From: Amphimedon queenslandica
Taxonomy: Eukaryota > Porifera > Demospongiae > Haplosclerida > Niphatidae
Direction of reading: 5' to 3'
DNA length: 64,000 nt
Assembly (NCBI RefSeq): GCF_000090795.2
Contig: NW_003546328.1
Span: 180,306 to 244,305 of the forward strand
Made by a program: the position numbers and the translations under genes. The notes below the pieces were generated by a model that was not told the origin of the DNA, ran no database searches, and worked only from the letters and a program-made list of their open reading frames with translations. Positions within the stretch are counted from its first letter, which is position 1; every line of letters begins with the position of its first letter. Below, piece by piece: positions 10,900 to 20,857 of the stretch.

Positions 10900-11619
10900 T
10901 TAAAAGAAAAAAGTAAGGAGGATCACAGCAATGAATGACAGAGTAGCAAGGGGATAAACCTTGTTAGCAGGACTATTGCATGAAGGATCTGCATTGACTC
11001 CAGGGCAGCTATCAATACCAGATCCAATATAAGGACGAGCACAGCAACCAATCAATGAAGCAGTCCTAGTAAGACTATTGAGACACCTAGCAGAGGTTGT
11101 ACTGTTGCAGACTATTCCAAAATTAAAATAGCAAGCATCATCAATTTGATCAAATACAGCACTGTTAGTACGATTCTGTCGAGCAATTAGAACAAGACAG
11201 TAGTCTCCACTCTCTTGTCCACAGACTCCATTTTGAAGAAATTCTGATTGAAAATTTATTGTAGCTGAAGAAACATTATTTGCTGTATTTAGGCAGCGAT
11301 ACAATGTAACCAATGGGTCAAGGCAGGAAGAGATGCAGTGTCTGGAGTAAGCTTGGTTTATTTCAGCTAGCTGGGCATCACTGAGATCAGAGGTTGGGTC
11401 AAGATCAAGTAGTGCAGATATGTTACAGCTTTGAGGCAAGCTGTCATTAAAGGCAGTGAAGCATTTAAAGTCATCATCCTGACGAGTGTCATGCTCCTTA
11501 GAAAATTTGACCAGTAGACTTTTCTGCAGACTGTTAGCAACAGCTCCTTGACTGATGACAGCTACAACAAATAAGCAGCAGACTGCTGCAAATTTAGTGG
11601 AAAGAGGAAAATTTGACAT
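10900..11619 (-). CDS. Cys-rich secreted, probably GPI-anchored protein, copy 3
   Basis: Single exon, 239 residues: signal peptide, Cys-rich lumenal part with the shared landmarks (LPQSC, HCISSCLDP, GVCGQ, GCCARP, DSCPGVNADPSC) and the hydrophobic tail AVILLTFFF. Asn-linked sequons are plentiful (NDS, NIS, NVS, NRT, NST). It is very close to copies 4 and 5. Differences concentrate in the acidic segment after the signal peptide and around residues 105-125, while the cysteines and tail are conserved. Confidence 0.87.
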   Translation of the reverse strand: MSNFPLSTKFAAVCCLFVVAVISQGAVANSLQKSLLVKFSKEHDTRQDDDFKCFTAFNDSLPQSCNISALLDLDPTSDLSDAQLAEINQAYSRHCISSCLDPLVTLYRCLNTANNVSSATINFQSEFLQNGVCGQESGDYCLVLIARQNRTNSAVFDQIDDACYFNFGIVCNSTTSARCLNSLTRTASLIGCCARPYIGSGIDSCPGVNADPSCNSPANKVYPLATLSFIAVILLTFFF

Positions 11620-11920
11620 GTTACAGCTTCACTATCAACAAGAACTCTTACTATCAACCTTCATTTGGCTCTAACAGTGACTTCAAATATAGACTAAAAA
11701 TGCCTGTTGTAGTGTGGGTTTAATCTAAGTACACTTGTGGTTGGGTTTAATTTAATTTGAAGCATTTTTGTTCGATATCCTACTATATCAAGTTAGGTAT
11801 AGGTATTTATCATTAGTCAACATTATGTAAAAGCATAGTAGGAAGTTATAGGTATTTATCATTAGGTAACATTATATAATAGCATAGTAGGAATATCATT
11901 AGTCAACATTACATAAAGCA

Positions 11921-12111
11921 TACTGTATAAGTGGTTTTTTAGGGTTGCAAATTTCGCAGATTCCTTCCTGATTTGCAAAAATAAAATCCATAATTTAATA
12001 TGGTACCTGCATGGCACATGTGGTAGAATTCGCAAAATTACAATCTGCCAATTGGAATTTTAGTAGATTTTGTGAAATATAATTTCCTTGAAAAAAACCA
12101 CTTATACGGTA
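11921..12111. mobile_element. MITE with about 20-bp TIRs and possible TA target
   Basis: The ends TACTGTATAAGTGGTTTTTT and AAAAAAACCACTTATACGGTA are inverted repeats with one mismatch; a TA at each outer edge fits a Tc1/mariner-type target. The interior (TTCGCAGATTCCTTCCTGAT, ATATGGTACC) recurs at 57.7 kb. The flanking sequence GTAGGAAGTATAGGTATTTATCATTAG is itself locally repeated. Confidence 0.75.
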
Positions 12112-12564
12112 GTAGGAAGGTATAGGTATTTATCATTAGGTAACATTATATAAAGCATAGCAATAAATAACTTCACATGTATATAGGCATGCCACTATAA
12201 ACATCTTTGTTTACCACAACATTCAATGACCATAAGCCATACTCATGATCACAATAACACTGTAAATTCTATCAAAAGTGATTTGTAATTTTAATTCAGC
12301 CACAAATCTAAAACATCCTTGCCAAGCGGCTACTTAATAAGATTATTAAAATAATTAGTAAAATAATATCTAAGTTAAGAGGGAGACTATAAAGTAATGA
12401 AATGTACTTCTAACAAAATAATCATCACTCTATTATCAGTGATAATGGATTCATCAGTGTACAGTGAAGACTCAGGATATTATAAATGTTTACTTTAATG
12501 TCTTCTATGAAGTACAAAACCAGTTGACATTTAACTATGCATACACACAGTATTTATACACACA

Positions 12565-12595
12565 TAGTCAGGTGAAGCCTAGGCTCTGCCTGACT
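12565..12595. mobile_element. short foldback, TAGTCAGG ends
   Basis: Near-identical to 10495-10526; the flanks TACACACA on both sides fit a duplicated target of 8-9 bp. Confidence 0.65.
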
Positions 12596-12977
12596 GTACA
12601 CACACGCAAGCACACAATTACATATCTAGCCACACCCATGACTTACATACTGTAGTGTGTATGAAGCATGAGTTCATAATTAATAGTAGTAGCTATCTAT
12701 TATGCTTAAATGAATTTAATAGTCTATGAAATGAGGCAGAATCCCCAAAACAGCAAAATAGGCAATCTATAGTGCATTTCAAACTTGTGTGATTTAGTGT
12801 TATAATTTTAATTTCAAAAACAATATCAAAAAATTAATTGGCTGTCAAAATCACTAATACTTTAAATCTACAACAACTACAGCAGTCTAATAAATTCACA
12901 GGCCTACAGCAATCACAATATAAGTAGTAAGATTTAAAAAGAAAAAGGCTTAAAGTTCAGTATTAATGTATAAAGTT

Positions 12978-13700
12978 TTAAAAGAAAAAAGTGAGGAGGA
13001 TCACAGCAACAAATGACAAAGTAGCAAGAGGATAAACCCTGTTAGCAGGACTATTGCATGAAGGATCTGCATTGACTCCAGGGCAGCTATCAATACCGGA
13101 TCCAAGATAAGGACGAGCACAGCAACCAATCAATGAAGCAGTCCTAGTAAGACTATTGAGACACCTAGCAGAAGTTGCACTACTGCAGACTATTCCAGCA
13201 TTAAAATAGCAAGCATCATCAATTTGATAAAATACAGCATTGTTAGTACGATTCTGTCGAGCAATTAGAACAGGACAATAGTCTCCACTCTCTTGTCCGC
13301 AGATTCCATTTTGAAGAAATTCTGTTTGAAAATTTATCGTAGTTGAAGGAACATTATTTGCTGTATTTATGCAGCGATAGAATGTAATGAATGGGTCAAG
13401 GCAGGAAGAGATGCAGTTTCTGGAGTAAGCTTGGTTTATTTCAGCTAGCTGGGCGTCACTGAGATCAGAGGTTGGGTTAAGATCAAGTAGTGCAGTTACG
13501 TTACAGCTTTGAGGCAAGCTGTCATTAAAGGCAGTGAAGCATTGATTAGCGCCATTATTCTGACGAGTGCTGTGCTCCTTAGAAAACTTGGCCAGTAGAC
13601 TTTTCTGCAGATTATTAGCAACAGCTCCTTGACTGATGACAGCTGCAACAAATAAGCAGCAGACTGCTGCAAATTTAGTGGAAAGAGAGAAACTTGACAT
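12978..13700 (-). CDS. Cys-rich secreted, probably GPI-anchored protein, copy 4
   Basis: Single exon, 240 residues, same architecture: signal peptide, conserved cysteine landmarks, sequons and hydrophobic C-terminus ending LLTFFF. The post-signal segment reads RQNNGANQC where copies 1-3 carry an acidic DDD segment. The 5' flank of this copy is followed by a broken duplicate of the OSGEPL1 3' end, showing that the duplicated block was larger than the gene itself. Confidence 0.87.
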   Translation of the reverse strand: MSSFSLSTKFAAVCCLFVAAVISQGAVANNLQKSLLAKFSKEHSTRQNNGANQCFTAFNDSLPQSCNVTALLDLNPTSDLSDAQLAEINQAYSRNCISSCLDPFITFYRCINTANNVPSTTINFQTEFLQNGICGQESGDYCPVLIARQNRTNNAVFYQIDDACYFNAGIVCSSATSARCLNSLTRTASLIGCCARPYLGSGIDSCPGVNADPSCNSPANRVYPLATLSFVAVILLTFFF

Positions 13701-14427
13701 GTTGCAGTTTCACTATCAACAAGAGCACTCTTGCTATCAACCTTCGATTGGCTCTATCTGGTTAAAGTGACTTTAAAAAATAGTCTCTTTATAGCATTGG
13801 ATTTAACCTAATTTGTAACATCTGTGTGTCAACCTGCAATCAGCAAGCGGATCAGCGTTATTTTTGTAATGACTCAAAGTATTTGTGATTGAACATATGT
13901 GGCAAGATTAATTTCAATTTAACATTTTTAGTTGGGTTTAATTTGAAAGTCCCAAGATATGGGTATTCACCTCATCAACAATAATAGTAAACACATAAAA
14001 ACATAGTACACATGTAGGCAATACTAGGGATTCTACACACCTTTGTTTACCGCACATTTAATCACAAGCCATATAATCAGTCATAATTCTGTAAGTAAAA
14101 ATTATGTAATAAAGTTGTTGTGTATGACGGAGCAGTACTGTCCTAAAACAAACAAAGCAAGCTTCCTGAATAGACAAGGGCCATTTTACGAACAAAATCT
14201 TAAAAATACACATGCAAGGATAAGAATAAGAACTGTACAGAACAAAAAGACCAGTCAGCACAGGGCCCCAAGATAATAATAAAGTGATAATAATAATGAG
14301 TACATGTAATGTGTGTGTATGTATGTACATTAGTACTTCATTTTTACTTTCACTTTAATTCTTTCATCAGCCACAATACTAAAAATATACTTGCCCAGTG
14401 GCCACCTAATAAGATTATACTCATAGA

Positions 14428-14680
14428 CTATACAGTAGTGAAATGTATTGACTTTGATGGAATGAATTCCAATGTAAATAAATCCTTCATGCATTAAAGG
14501 GAGGCCAGCTTTAATGTGCTTTATTCCGGCCCTACAGCAATACAATAATTACAATGAGACTAATGATTAAACTTCTTACCAAGCAATCATCACTCCATTA
14601 TCAGTGCACAGTGAAGGCTCAGGGCAGGAAAGGTGGTAGCCATAGTAAGAAGCTCTTCAAGTTCCTGGTGAATGTAAGCA
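14428..14680 (-). pseudogene. OSGEPL1 3'-end duplicate (exons 6-7 remnant)
   Basis: On the minus strand this carries the same coding blocks as the last two exons of the intact gene at 17.6-17.9 kb ([21 protein letters not shown], then [14 protein letters not shown]), the stop at the same place, but lacks upstream exons and has small indels. It is a passenger of the segmental duplication that also copied the adjacent Cys-rich gene. The rest of 13701-15130 shows nothing else I can name. Confidence 0.8.
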
Positions 14681-15137
14681 TTGAGGGGGCGAGCATGAGC
14701 CATCAATTAACATTGTTTGAACATGGTTTGAAAAAGATTAAAATCAATCCAGCTCTTACTATAATGTGAAAGAAAAGAACATTATTCCTTCTTTGTTTTT
14801 GAGACCATTACCTGCATGCATATTCAGACCCTGCAGTCCTCATGGTCAGAGTCTGAAGTCTGAAGAGAGCAAACATGCAGTAAAAAGAGACAAGAATGAG
14901 TGCTGCCGGCTTGATGAGGTATGTAACTGAGAAAACAAAGCCACACTTCAAATTAAAAAGTTGTGCGGAATCATTCACATGACTGCCTACCAAAAAGAAT
15001 CTTATATATAACTTTACTTAAATTTCCAGACTTTCTAGAGCTACTGGAGTAGCCTTTAGATAGCTCTTCTCTCTTATCTAGCTGTTAAAAAACTCAAACT
15101 GAGTTTGTCCCATTTAAAAGCCGCCATTTTGTTAAAT

Positions 15138-15258
15138 TTGAAAATTTGGCCAGTACACTTTTCTGCAGATTGTTTGCAACAGCTCCTTGACTGATGACAG
15201 CTACAAGAAATAAGCAGCAGACTGCTGCAAATTTAGTGGAAAGAGAGAAATTTGACAT
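15138..15258 (-). pseudogene. truncated Cys-rich family copy (signal peptide only)
   Basis: ATG at 15258 starts the family signal peptide (MSNFSLSTKFAAVCC, then AVISQGAVANNLQKS) and homology stops after about 40 codons at LAKFS. The 5' flank 15259-16050 is still family-type spacer. The cysteine-rich body is gone, so this is a deletion relic. Confidence 0.85.
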
Positions 15259-15838
15259 GTTGCAGCTTCACTATCAACCTTTGATCGGCTCTATCTAGTT
15301 ACAGTGACTTCAAATAGACTAAAATGAAGTTTTAGTGCCTTTTATATTGGTGGTTGGGTTTGAAGCATTTTTGCTTGATATCTTTTATCAAGAAAGGTAT
15401 AGGTATTTATCATTAGTCAACATATACAAAGCATAGTAGTGAATAACTTTGTACATATAGGCACACTACTACATAAACATCTTTGTTTACCATACCATAA
15501 GCCACACCAATAATCACATTACCACTATAAATTCTTTCAAAAGTCATTTGTACTTTATTTTCACTTTCATTCTCTTATTAGTCACAATCTAGAAACATCC
15601 TTGCCCAGCGGCTACCTAATAAGATTACCATTAGTAAATATTTTTAAGTTAAGAGGGGGACTATAAAGTAATGTAACCAAATAATCATCACTCTATTATC
15701 AGTGATAATGGCATTCATCAGTGTACAGTGAAGGCTTGAGATATTATGAATGTTTACTTTAGTTTAATGCCTTTTATGAAGCACAAACCAGTTGACATTT
15801 GACAACTTACATACCAAATAATATACCACACATACACA

Positions 15839-15877
15839 TAGTCAGGTAATTAAAAGCCTATAGGCTCTGCCTGACTA
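15839..15877. mobile_element. short foldback, TAGTCAGG ends
   Basis: Third copy of the TAGTCAGG...CCTGACTA element, with a few inserted bases. The flanks ACATACACA and ATTCACACA are an imperfect 9-bp pair. Confidence 0.65.
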
Positions 15878-15886
15878 ATTCACACA

Positions 15887-15966
15887 TAGTCTCGCTAGCC
15901 AGACTATTTCCCAGCCTACAGTCATTGGGGTATGTAGGCTGGAGAATGGTCTGGCTAGCGAGACTA
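15887..15966. mobile_element. 80-bp foldback, TAGTCTCG ends, 9-bp TSD
   Basis: TAGTCTCGCTAGCCAGAC and GTCTGGCTAGCGAGACTA are inverted arms, with inner CCAGCCTACA / TGTAGGCTGG also pairing. The flanks ATTCACACA (15878-15886) and GTTCACACA (15967-15975) form a 9-bp duplication with one mismatch. It shares the terminal TAGTCTCG with the element inside Cys-rich copy 2. Confidence 0.8.
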
Positions 15967-16356
15967 GTTCACACACACACACACACGCAAACACACACAC
16001 ACAAACACACATCTAGCCACACCTATGACTTACATACTGCAGTGCATATTGGTAGTAGCTATCTATTGTGCTTAAATGAATCTAATAGTCTAGGGAATGA
16101 GGTGGAATCCCCTATCTAATGGACTAAATAGCAAAACGAGCAATCTATAAGTACATTTCAAACTTGTGCAATTTAGTGTTATAGTTTTGGTTTCAATAAC
16201 AATATCACAAAATTAATTGGTTGTCAAAATCACTATTACTTTAAATCTACAACAACTACAGCAGTCTAATAAATTAACAGGCCTACAGCAATCACAATAA
16301 TAGTAGTAAAATTTAAAAAGAAAAAGGCTTAAAGTTCAGTATTAATGTATAAAGTT

Positions 16357-17079
16357 TTAAAAGAATAAAGTAAGGAGGATCACAGCAACGAATGACAGAG
16401 TAGCAAGAGGATAAACCTTGTTAGCAGGACTATTGCATGAAGGATCTGCATTGACTCCACTGCAGCTATCAATACCAGATCCAATATAAGGACGAGCACA
16501 GCAACCAATCAATGAAGCAACCCTAGTAAGACTATTGAGACACCTAGCAGAGGTTGTACTACTGCAGACTATTCCAGCATTACCAAAGTTGCAAGCATCA
16601 GTTTGATCAAATGCAGCACTGTTAGTACGATTCTGTCGAGCAATTAGAACAGGACAATAGTCTCCACTCTCTTGTCCACAGATTCCATTTTGAAGAAATT
16701 CTGTTTGAAAATTTATTGTAGCCGAAGGAACATTATTTGCTGTACTTAGGCAGCGATAGAATGTAATGAATGGGTCAATGCAGGAAGAGATGCAGTGTCT
16801 GGAGTAAGCTTGGTTTATTTCAGCTAGCTGGGCGTCACTGAGATCAGAGGTTGGGTCAAGATCAAGTAGTGCAGATATGTTACAGCTTTGAGGCAAGCTG
16901 TTATTAAATGTAGTAACGCATTGATTAGCGCCATTATCCTGACGAGTGCTGTGCTCCTTAGAAAATTTAACCAGTAGACTTTTCTGCAGATTATTAGTAG
17001 CAGCTCCCTGACTGATGACAGCTGCAACAAATAAGCAGCAGACTGCTGCAAATTTAGTGGAAATAGAGAAATTAGACAT
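16357..17079 (-). CDS. Cys-rich secreted, probably GPI-anchored protein, copy 5
   Basis: Single exon, 240 residues, first gene of the array in its own reading direction. The signal peptide, Cys landmarks (LPQSC, HCISSCIDP, GICGQ, GCCARP, DSCSGVNADPSC) and hydrophobic tail are all present. It resembles copy 4 most closely (shared NGANQC segment and FITFYRC block). OSGEPL1 ends about 500 bp upstream on the same strand; the spacer 17080-17581 holds no other gene. Confidence 0.87.
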   Translation of the reverse strand: MSNFSISTKFAAVCCLFVAAVISQGAATNNLQKSLLVKFSKEHSTRQDNGANQCVTTFNNSLPQSCNISALLDLDPTSDLSDAQLAEINQAYSRHCISSCIDPFITFYRCLSTANNVPSATINFQTEFLQNGICGQESGDYCPVLIARQNRTNSAAFDQTDACNFGNAGIVCSSTTSARCLNSLTRVASLIGCCARPYIGSGIDSCSGVNADPSCNSPANKVYPLATLSFVAVILLTLFF

Positions 17080-17581
17080 GTTGCAGCTTCACTATCAACA
17101 AGAACTTTTGTTATCAATCTTTGATTGGCTCGATCGATTTGCGACGACTTCAAATAAACTGCCTGTTTATAGCATTGGATTTAATCTAATTTGGAACATT
17201 TGTGTATCAATCTGCGATCATATTTATTTATTTTATGTGATGTCTTCAAATAAACTGAAAGTATTTGTGGTTGAACAGTTGTGGTTGGATTTAATTTGAT
17301 TCTAACATTTTTGGATGGGTTTAATTTGAAGGTCCCAAGATATGGCATCCACAATAAAAACACATTATACACATGTAGGCAGCACTAGGCATGCCTCACA
17401 CCTTTGTTTACCACACATTTAACCACAAGCCTTACTCAGTCATAATTACATTAATACTGTAAAGTAGAAATTTAATAAAGTCATTAGTACTTCATTTTTA
17501 CTTTCACTTTAATTCTTTCATCAGCCACAACATTAGAAATATCCTTGCCCAGTCGCCACCTAATGCAATTATACTCATAGA

Positions 17582-19557
17582 CTATACAGTAATGAAATGT
17601 ACTGACTTTGGAATAAATTTCAATGTAGATAAATCCTTCATTAAAGGGAGGCCAGCTTTAATGTGCTCTATTCCAGCCCTAAAACAATAGAATAATTATG
17701 ATGACAAAATGATTAAACTTCTTATACCAAGCAATCATCACTCCATTATCAGTGCACAGTGAAGGCTCAGGACAGGAAAAGTGGTAGCCATAATAAGAAG
17801 CAAGCTCTTCAAGTTTCTTTCTAAGATAAAGATTACTAGCAACACCTCCAGAAACAACCTAACAATTAAATTCAGAAATACATTATTATTATTTATACAC
17901 ACAAACAGTGATTACCAAGTGGTTAAGTGTAGGCCATTTCTCAATACAGTACAGTATAGCTCTCTGAGTTCTGGTGACTAGGTGCCGAGAGATGGCAGCA
18001 AGAGAAGCAGCTGATATGTCTTCACATTGTAAAACAGGAGAATGAGGTCCCGTTGGATCATTAGCCTCCTGTGATGTAATGACTCGCATTGTATGTGTCT
18101 TAATACCAGAAAAAGAAAACATACAATCAAGCCTTAAAGAGAAGAAAAATTAAGTAGTTTAAGCTTTAAAAATCACAATAATTATCTCATTAATGCTTTC
18201 TCTCTGTCTTCTTTATCTCTATACCTTTGAGACATTGCACGAGGGAAAGGAAACTTTTCTGGATTACCAAACTTTGCTAGTACTTCGATAGCCCTGCCTC
18301 CAGAGAGATCACTCACTAACGGATGAGTATGAAGTCTCAGAGCTCTTGCTATTTTATCAAAAGCCTCTCCAGGTGCATCATCTCTGCACTCCCCTAGTCT
18401 GAGGAATTTGCCAGGTCCCTCACAGACGGTTAGTATGCAATGACCACCAGAGGCAAGGAGGACGAGAAAAGGAAAGGAGACTGGATGAGTTATGCATGCA
18501 GTGAGGGCATGAGCTTCCATGTGATGCACAGGGATAAATGGCTTACTAGTAATAATAATGATGATAAATGAAGCAAATTACATTGTACAGTTTTAATTTT
18601 TCTTACTTTTCTTTTGCAACTAGTTTTTTGGTAAAGTCCATTCCTGCTTCAAGTGAGAGTGCTAGTCCAGGGCCAACTGTTGCAGCAACAGCATACACAT
18701 CCTTCAATGAAATAATAATTAATAGTCATTCTTACATGCATTTCACAATATCAGAAAATGTAATCAAAATGGAGAATTCTCTTGTTTTCATTTTTGGCAA
18801 AATTTGGCCAAAGACAGTATAATAATACAGTACAGGGATTTGAGTCCGATTTGAGTCCAACTTTGAACCACTTTATTATTCTCAAGAGTCTAATTTTAAT
18901 CAGAATCCGATCAAACTTTTACACAAGATCAGTACATGTATATGTATCAGAAAAAATTATAAAAATGGAGAAATCTCTCCTTTTCAATTTTGAGGAAATT
19001 CGGTTCTAGACCATGTACATGGTACATGGTCTTTGGTTTGATTTTTTGAGCAGCTTAAAAAATTTGTGATAACCTAATTTTGATCGGAATCAAAATTCCT
19101 ACACAACATATATAAGATGCATATGTATGAAAATGTAATAAAATTACAATTAGTTACAATTAATATCCATACTTTCATTTTAATTCCATACTTTCATTTT
19201 AATTCCATACTTTCATTTTAATTCCAGCATCTCTCAAGGCAGTCTCCATTACACTCCCCAAATATTCCCGATGCAACTTCCCAGCAACTTTCGGATTCAC
19301 ACCACCTGTTCTAAATGACAAATACTACACGTAAAAGAATTAGAGAGTCTGTAAGTCTTTTACTTCTGGTGCCATGCTAATTGTGAATGTCTGCTATCAG
19401 CCAGAATTGCTCCAGAGCTAGTGACCACGCCCACTCCAGTATCATCACAGCTGGTTTCTACACCCAATACAATAAAATCCTTACAATCATTTCCAGACAA
19501 TCCTCTATACCCTTTTATCCCTCTACTTAGAGTGTTGAACTTCAAAACTGATTTCAT
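17582..19557 (-). CDS. OSGEPL1: mitochondrial tRNA N6-threonylcarbamoyladenosine transferase
   Basis: Seven exons: 19557-19364, 19310-19211, 18701-18607, 18545-18225, 18132-17916, 17858-17728, 17678-17582; 384 residues (human 414). This is the Kae1/TsaD/Qri7-type enzyme that makes t6A37 in tRNAs that read ANN codons, in mitochondria. Family motifs are in order: [50 protein letters not shown] (metal-binding HxxxH), [43 protein letters not shown]. The N-terminal 25 residues are basic and hydroxylated without acids, fitting a mitochondrial presequence. Exon 2 ends in a triplicated 19-bp repeat with three possible donors; only the first keeps the frame. The ATG lies 64 bp from the XRCC3 ATG on the other strand. 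Confidence 0.95.
18735..19140. repeat. dispersed AT-rich repeat in OSGEPL1 intron 2
   Basis: Same family as 1305-1700: blocks ATCAGAAAA, AATGGAGAA, TTTTGATCGGAATCAAA, CTACACAACATA are seen in two units. It fills most of the intron. Confidence 0.7.
19167..19223. repeat. three 19-bp tandem repeats over a splice donor
   Basis: The unit CCATACTTTCATTTTAATT occurs three times head to tail at the OSGEPL1 exon 2/intron 2 border (minus strand). Each unit offers AAA|GTATGG. Using the second or third would add 19 or 38 nt and shift the frame. Confidence 0.85.
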
Positions 19558-19621
19558 TTTATCATTTTACCAGCCAAGTCGTAATGCGCATGCTCAGTAT
19601 AATCGACCCACGTGGAGTCTC
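19558..19621. promoter_or_regulatory. OSGEPL1-XRCC3 shared promoter
   Basis: Only 64 bp separate the two divergent start codons. The interval contains a CACGTG E-box (within CCCACGTGG). The regulatory role is inferred from position. Confidence 0.5.
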
Positions 19622-20629
19622 ATGGACAAGTTGGCCGTCCCACCAGCTGTATCCATATCATTGGAGAGAGCTGGTTTGAGGTCCCTGTCTGAAATATTGG
19701 AATATTCTAGCGGTGATTTGGTCCGTAGGACTGGATTAAAGGTGTATCAGGTCCAGGGGCTCATAGAAACCGCTTCAGAAGCTGTTCTGGCACGTTTTAA
19801 GCCTCTCACAGCTCAAGACATTAGACAAATAGATAATCAGAAGCTAAGCTTGGGCTGTCCTTTGATAGATGAGACACTACAAGGTGGCCTCCTTCCCCGC
19901 TCACTCACCGAAGTAGCTGGTACCAGTGCAGCTGGTAAATCACAGTTATGCCTTCAGCTCTCACTCACTGTTCAATTGCGAGAAAAACATGGTGGATACT
20001 CATCAAAGGCAGTTTATATCAGCACAGAGGGACCTTTTCATAGTAAACGTCTCAAGGAACTGGCCCAGTTTATGGCCGGCAAGTACTCGTATCTTAATGC
20101 ACAGACACTCATGGACAATGTCCTCGTACATCACTCGGCCACTGTACAAGAATTAAAAGTATTACTCAATCACGAATTGCCATGCCTCCTTCAGAAAAAC
20201 CCACGCAACATTAGACTAATCATAATTGATTCTTTGGCTAGCCTCTTTCGTGTTGAGTACTCGTATGACGACTCGTCAAGAGCTTACGACTTGAAATTAA
20301 TTGCCAGTTCCCTACACTTGCTCATATATCAACACCAGTTAACCATTGTGTGCACTAACCAGATGACCAGTGACACTAAGAGTAATACAACTCGACCAGC
20401 ACTTGGTGAACTGTGGAGTAACATGGTTGCCACCAGATTACTCCTATTGAGAGAAGAGGGAGTGGACAATAATGCAGCTTTCTGTCCAGGTGTGAATCCG
20501 GTACCACGCCTACTTCAGATTGATTTTGCCCCTCACCTACCAAATAATACGATGAATTATTACATTGATGATGAAGGAGTGCATGGATTGGATGCTATAG
20601 ATCCAGCCATATTGGACACTTTTGACTAA
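19622..20629 (+). CDS. XRCC3: RAD51 paralog XRCC3
   Basis: Intronless, 335 residues (human 346). XRCC3 pairs with RAD51C (CX3 complex) in homologous recombination and Holliday-junction handling in the nucleus. Visible are an N-terminal helix-hairpin-like region (SLERAGLRSLSEIL), LSLGCPLIDETLQGGL, Walker A GTSAAGKSQ, AVYISTEG, Walker B LIIIDSLAS, and the XRCC3-specific C-terminal FAPHLPNN..YYIDDEGVHG. The frame stays open 67 codons upstream, but that part overlaps OSGEPL1 exon 1 on the other strand and has no family similarity, so I start at MDKLAVPP. The lack of introns among intron-rich neighbours could reflect old retroposition or intron loss. Confidence 0.95.
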   Translation: MDKLAVPPAVSISLERAGLRSLSEILEYSSGDLVRRTGLKVYQVQGLIETASEAVLARFKPLTAQDIRQIDNQKLSLGCPLIDETLQGGLLPRSLTEVAGTSAAGKSQLCLQLSLTVQLREKHGGYSSKAVYISTEGPFHSKRLKELAQFMAGKYSYLNAQTLMDNVLVHHSATVQELKVLLNHELPCLLQKNPRNIRLIIIDSLASLFRVEYSYDDSSRAYDLKLIASSLHLLIYQHQLTIVCTNQMTSDTKSNTTRPALGELWSNMVATRLLLLREEGVDNNAAFCPGVNPVPRLLQIDFAPHLPNNTMNYYIDDEGVHGLDAIDPAILDTFD

Positions 20630-20857
20630 ATATACAATACTAGCTTGCTATATGTATCTATAATGTGTAATAACTGGAAGATATTTTTTACAATAGAGAT
20701 ATAATAGTAATAATTGATTGGTATTATTTTTATGTTTTAAAAATGAAAATCGATATCATTTAGTATTATAATTATTAATTTGATTGTTATGAAGAGTTAA
20801 AATGAAACCGACTATTATATCTATAGCATTAAAAAATAAATTAATTAAAGATAGTAC

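Larger units (their letters stand above)
11620..12977. other. intergenic spacer, Cys-rich copies 3 and 4
   Basis: Array spacer with duplicated blocks (TATAGGTATTTATCATTAG..AACATTATATAA) and two small elements annotated separately. No gene is supported. Confidence 0.55.

Noticed and set aside
14043-14330. ORFs on both strands between Cys-rich copies
   Set aside because: Spacer sequence shared with other array spacers but not open there; no motif.
19421-19621. 67-codon N-terminal extension of XRCC3
   Set aside because: It is antisense to OSGEPL1 exon 1, which has strong family motifs, and has no resemblance to XRCC3; the real start is at 19622.
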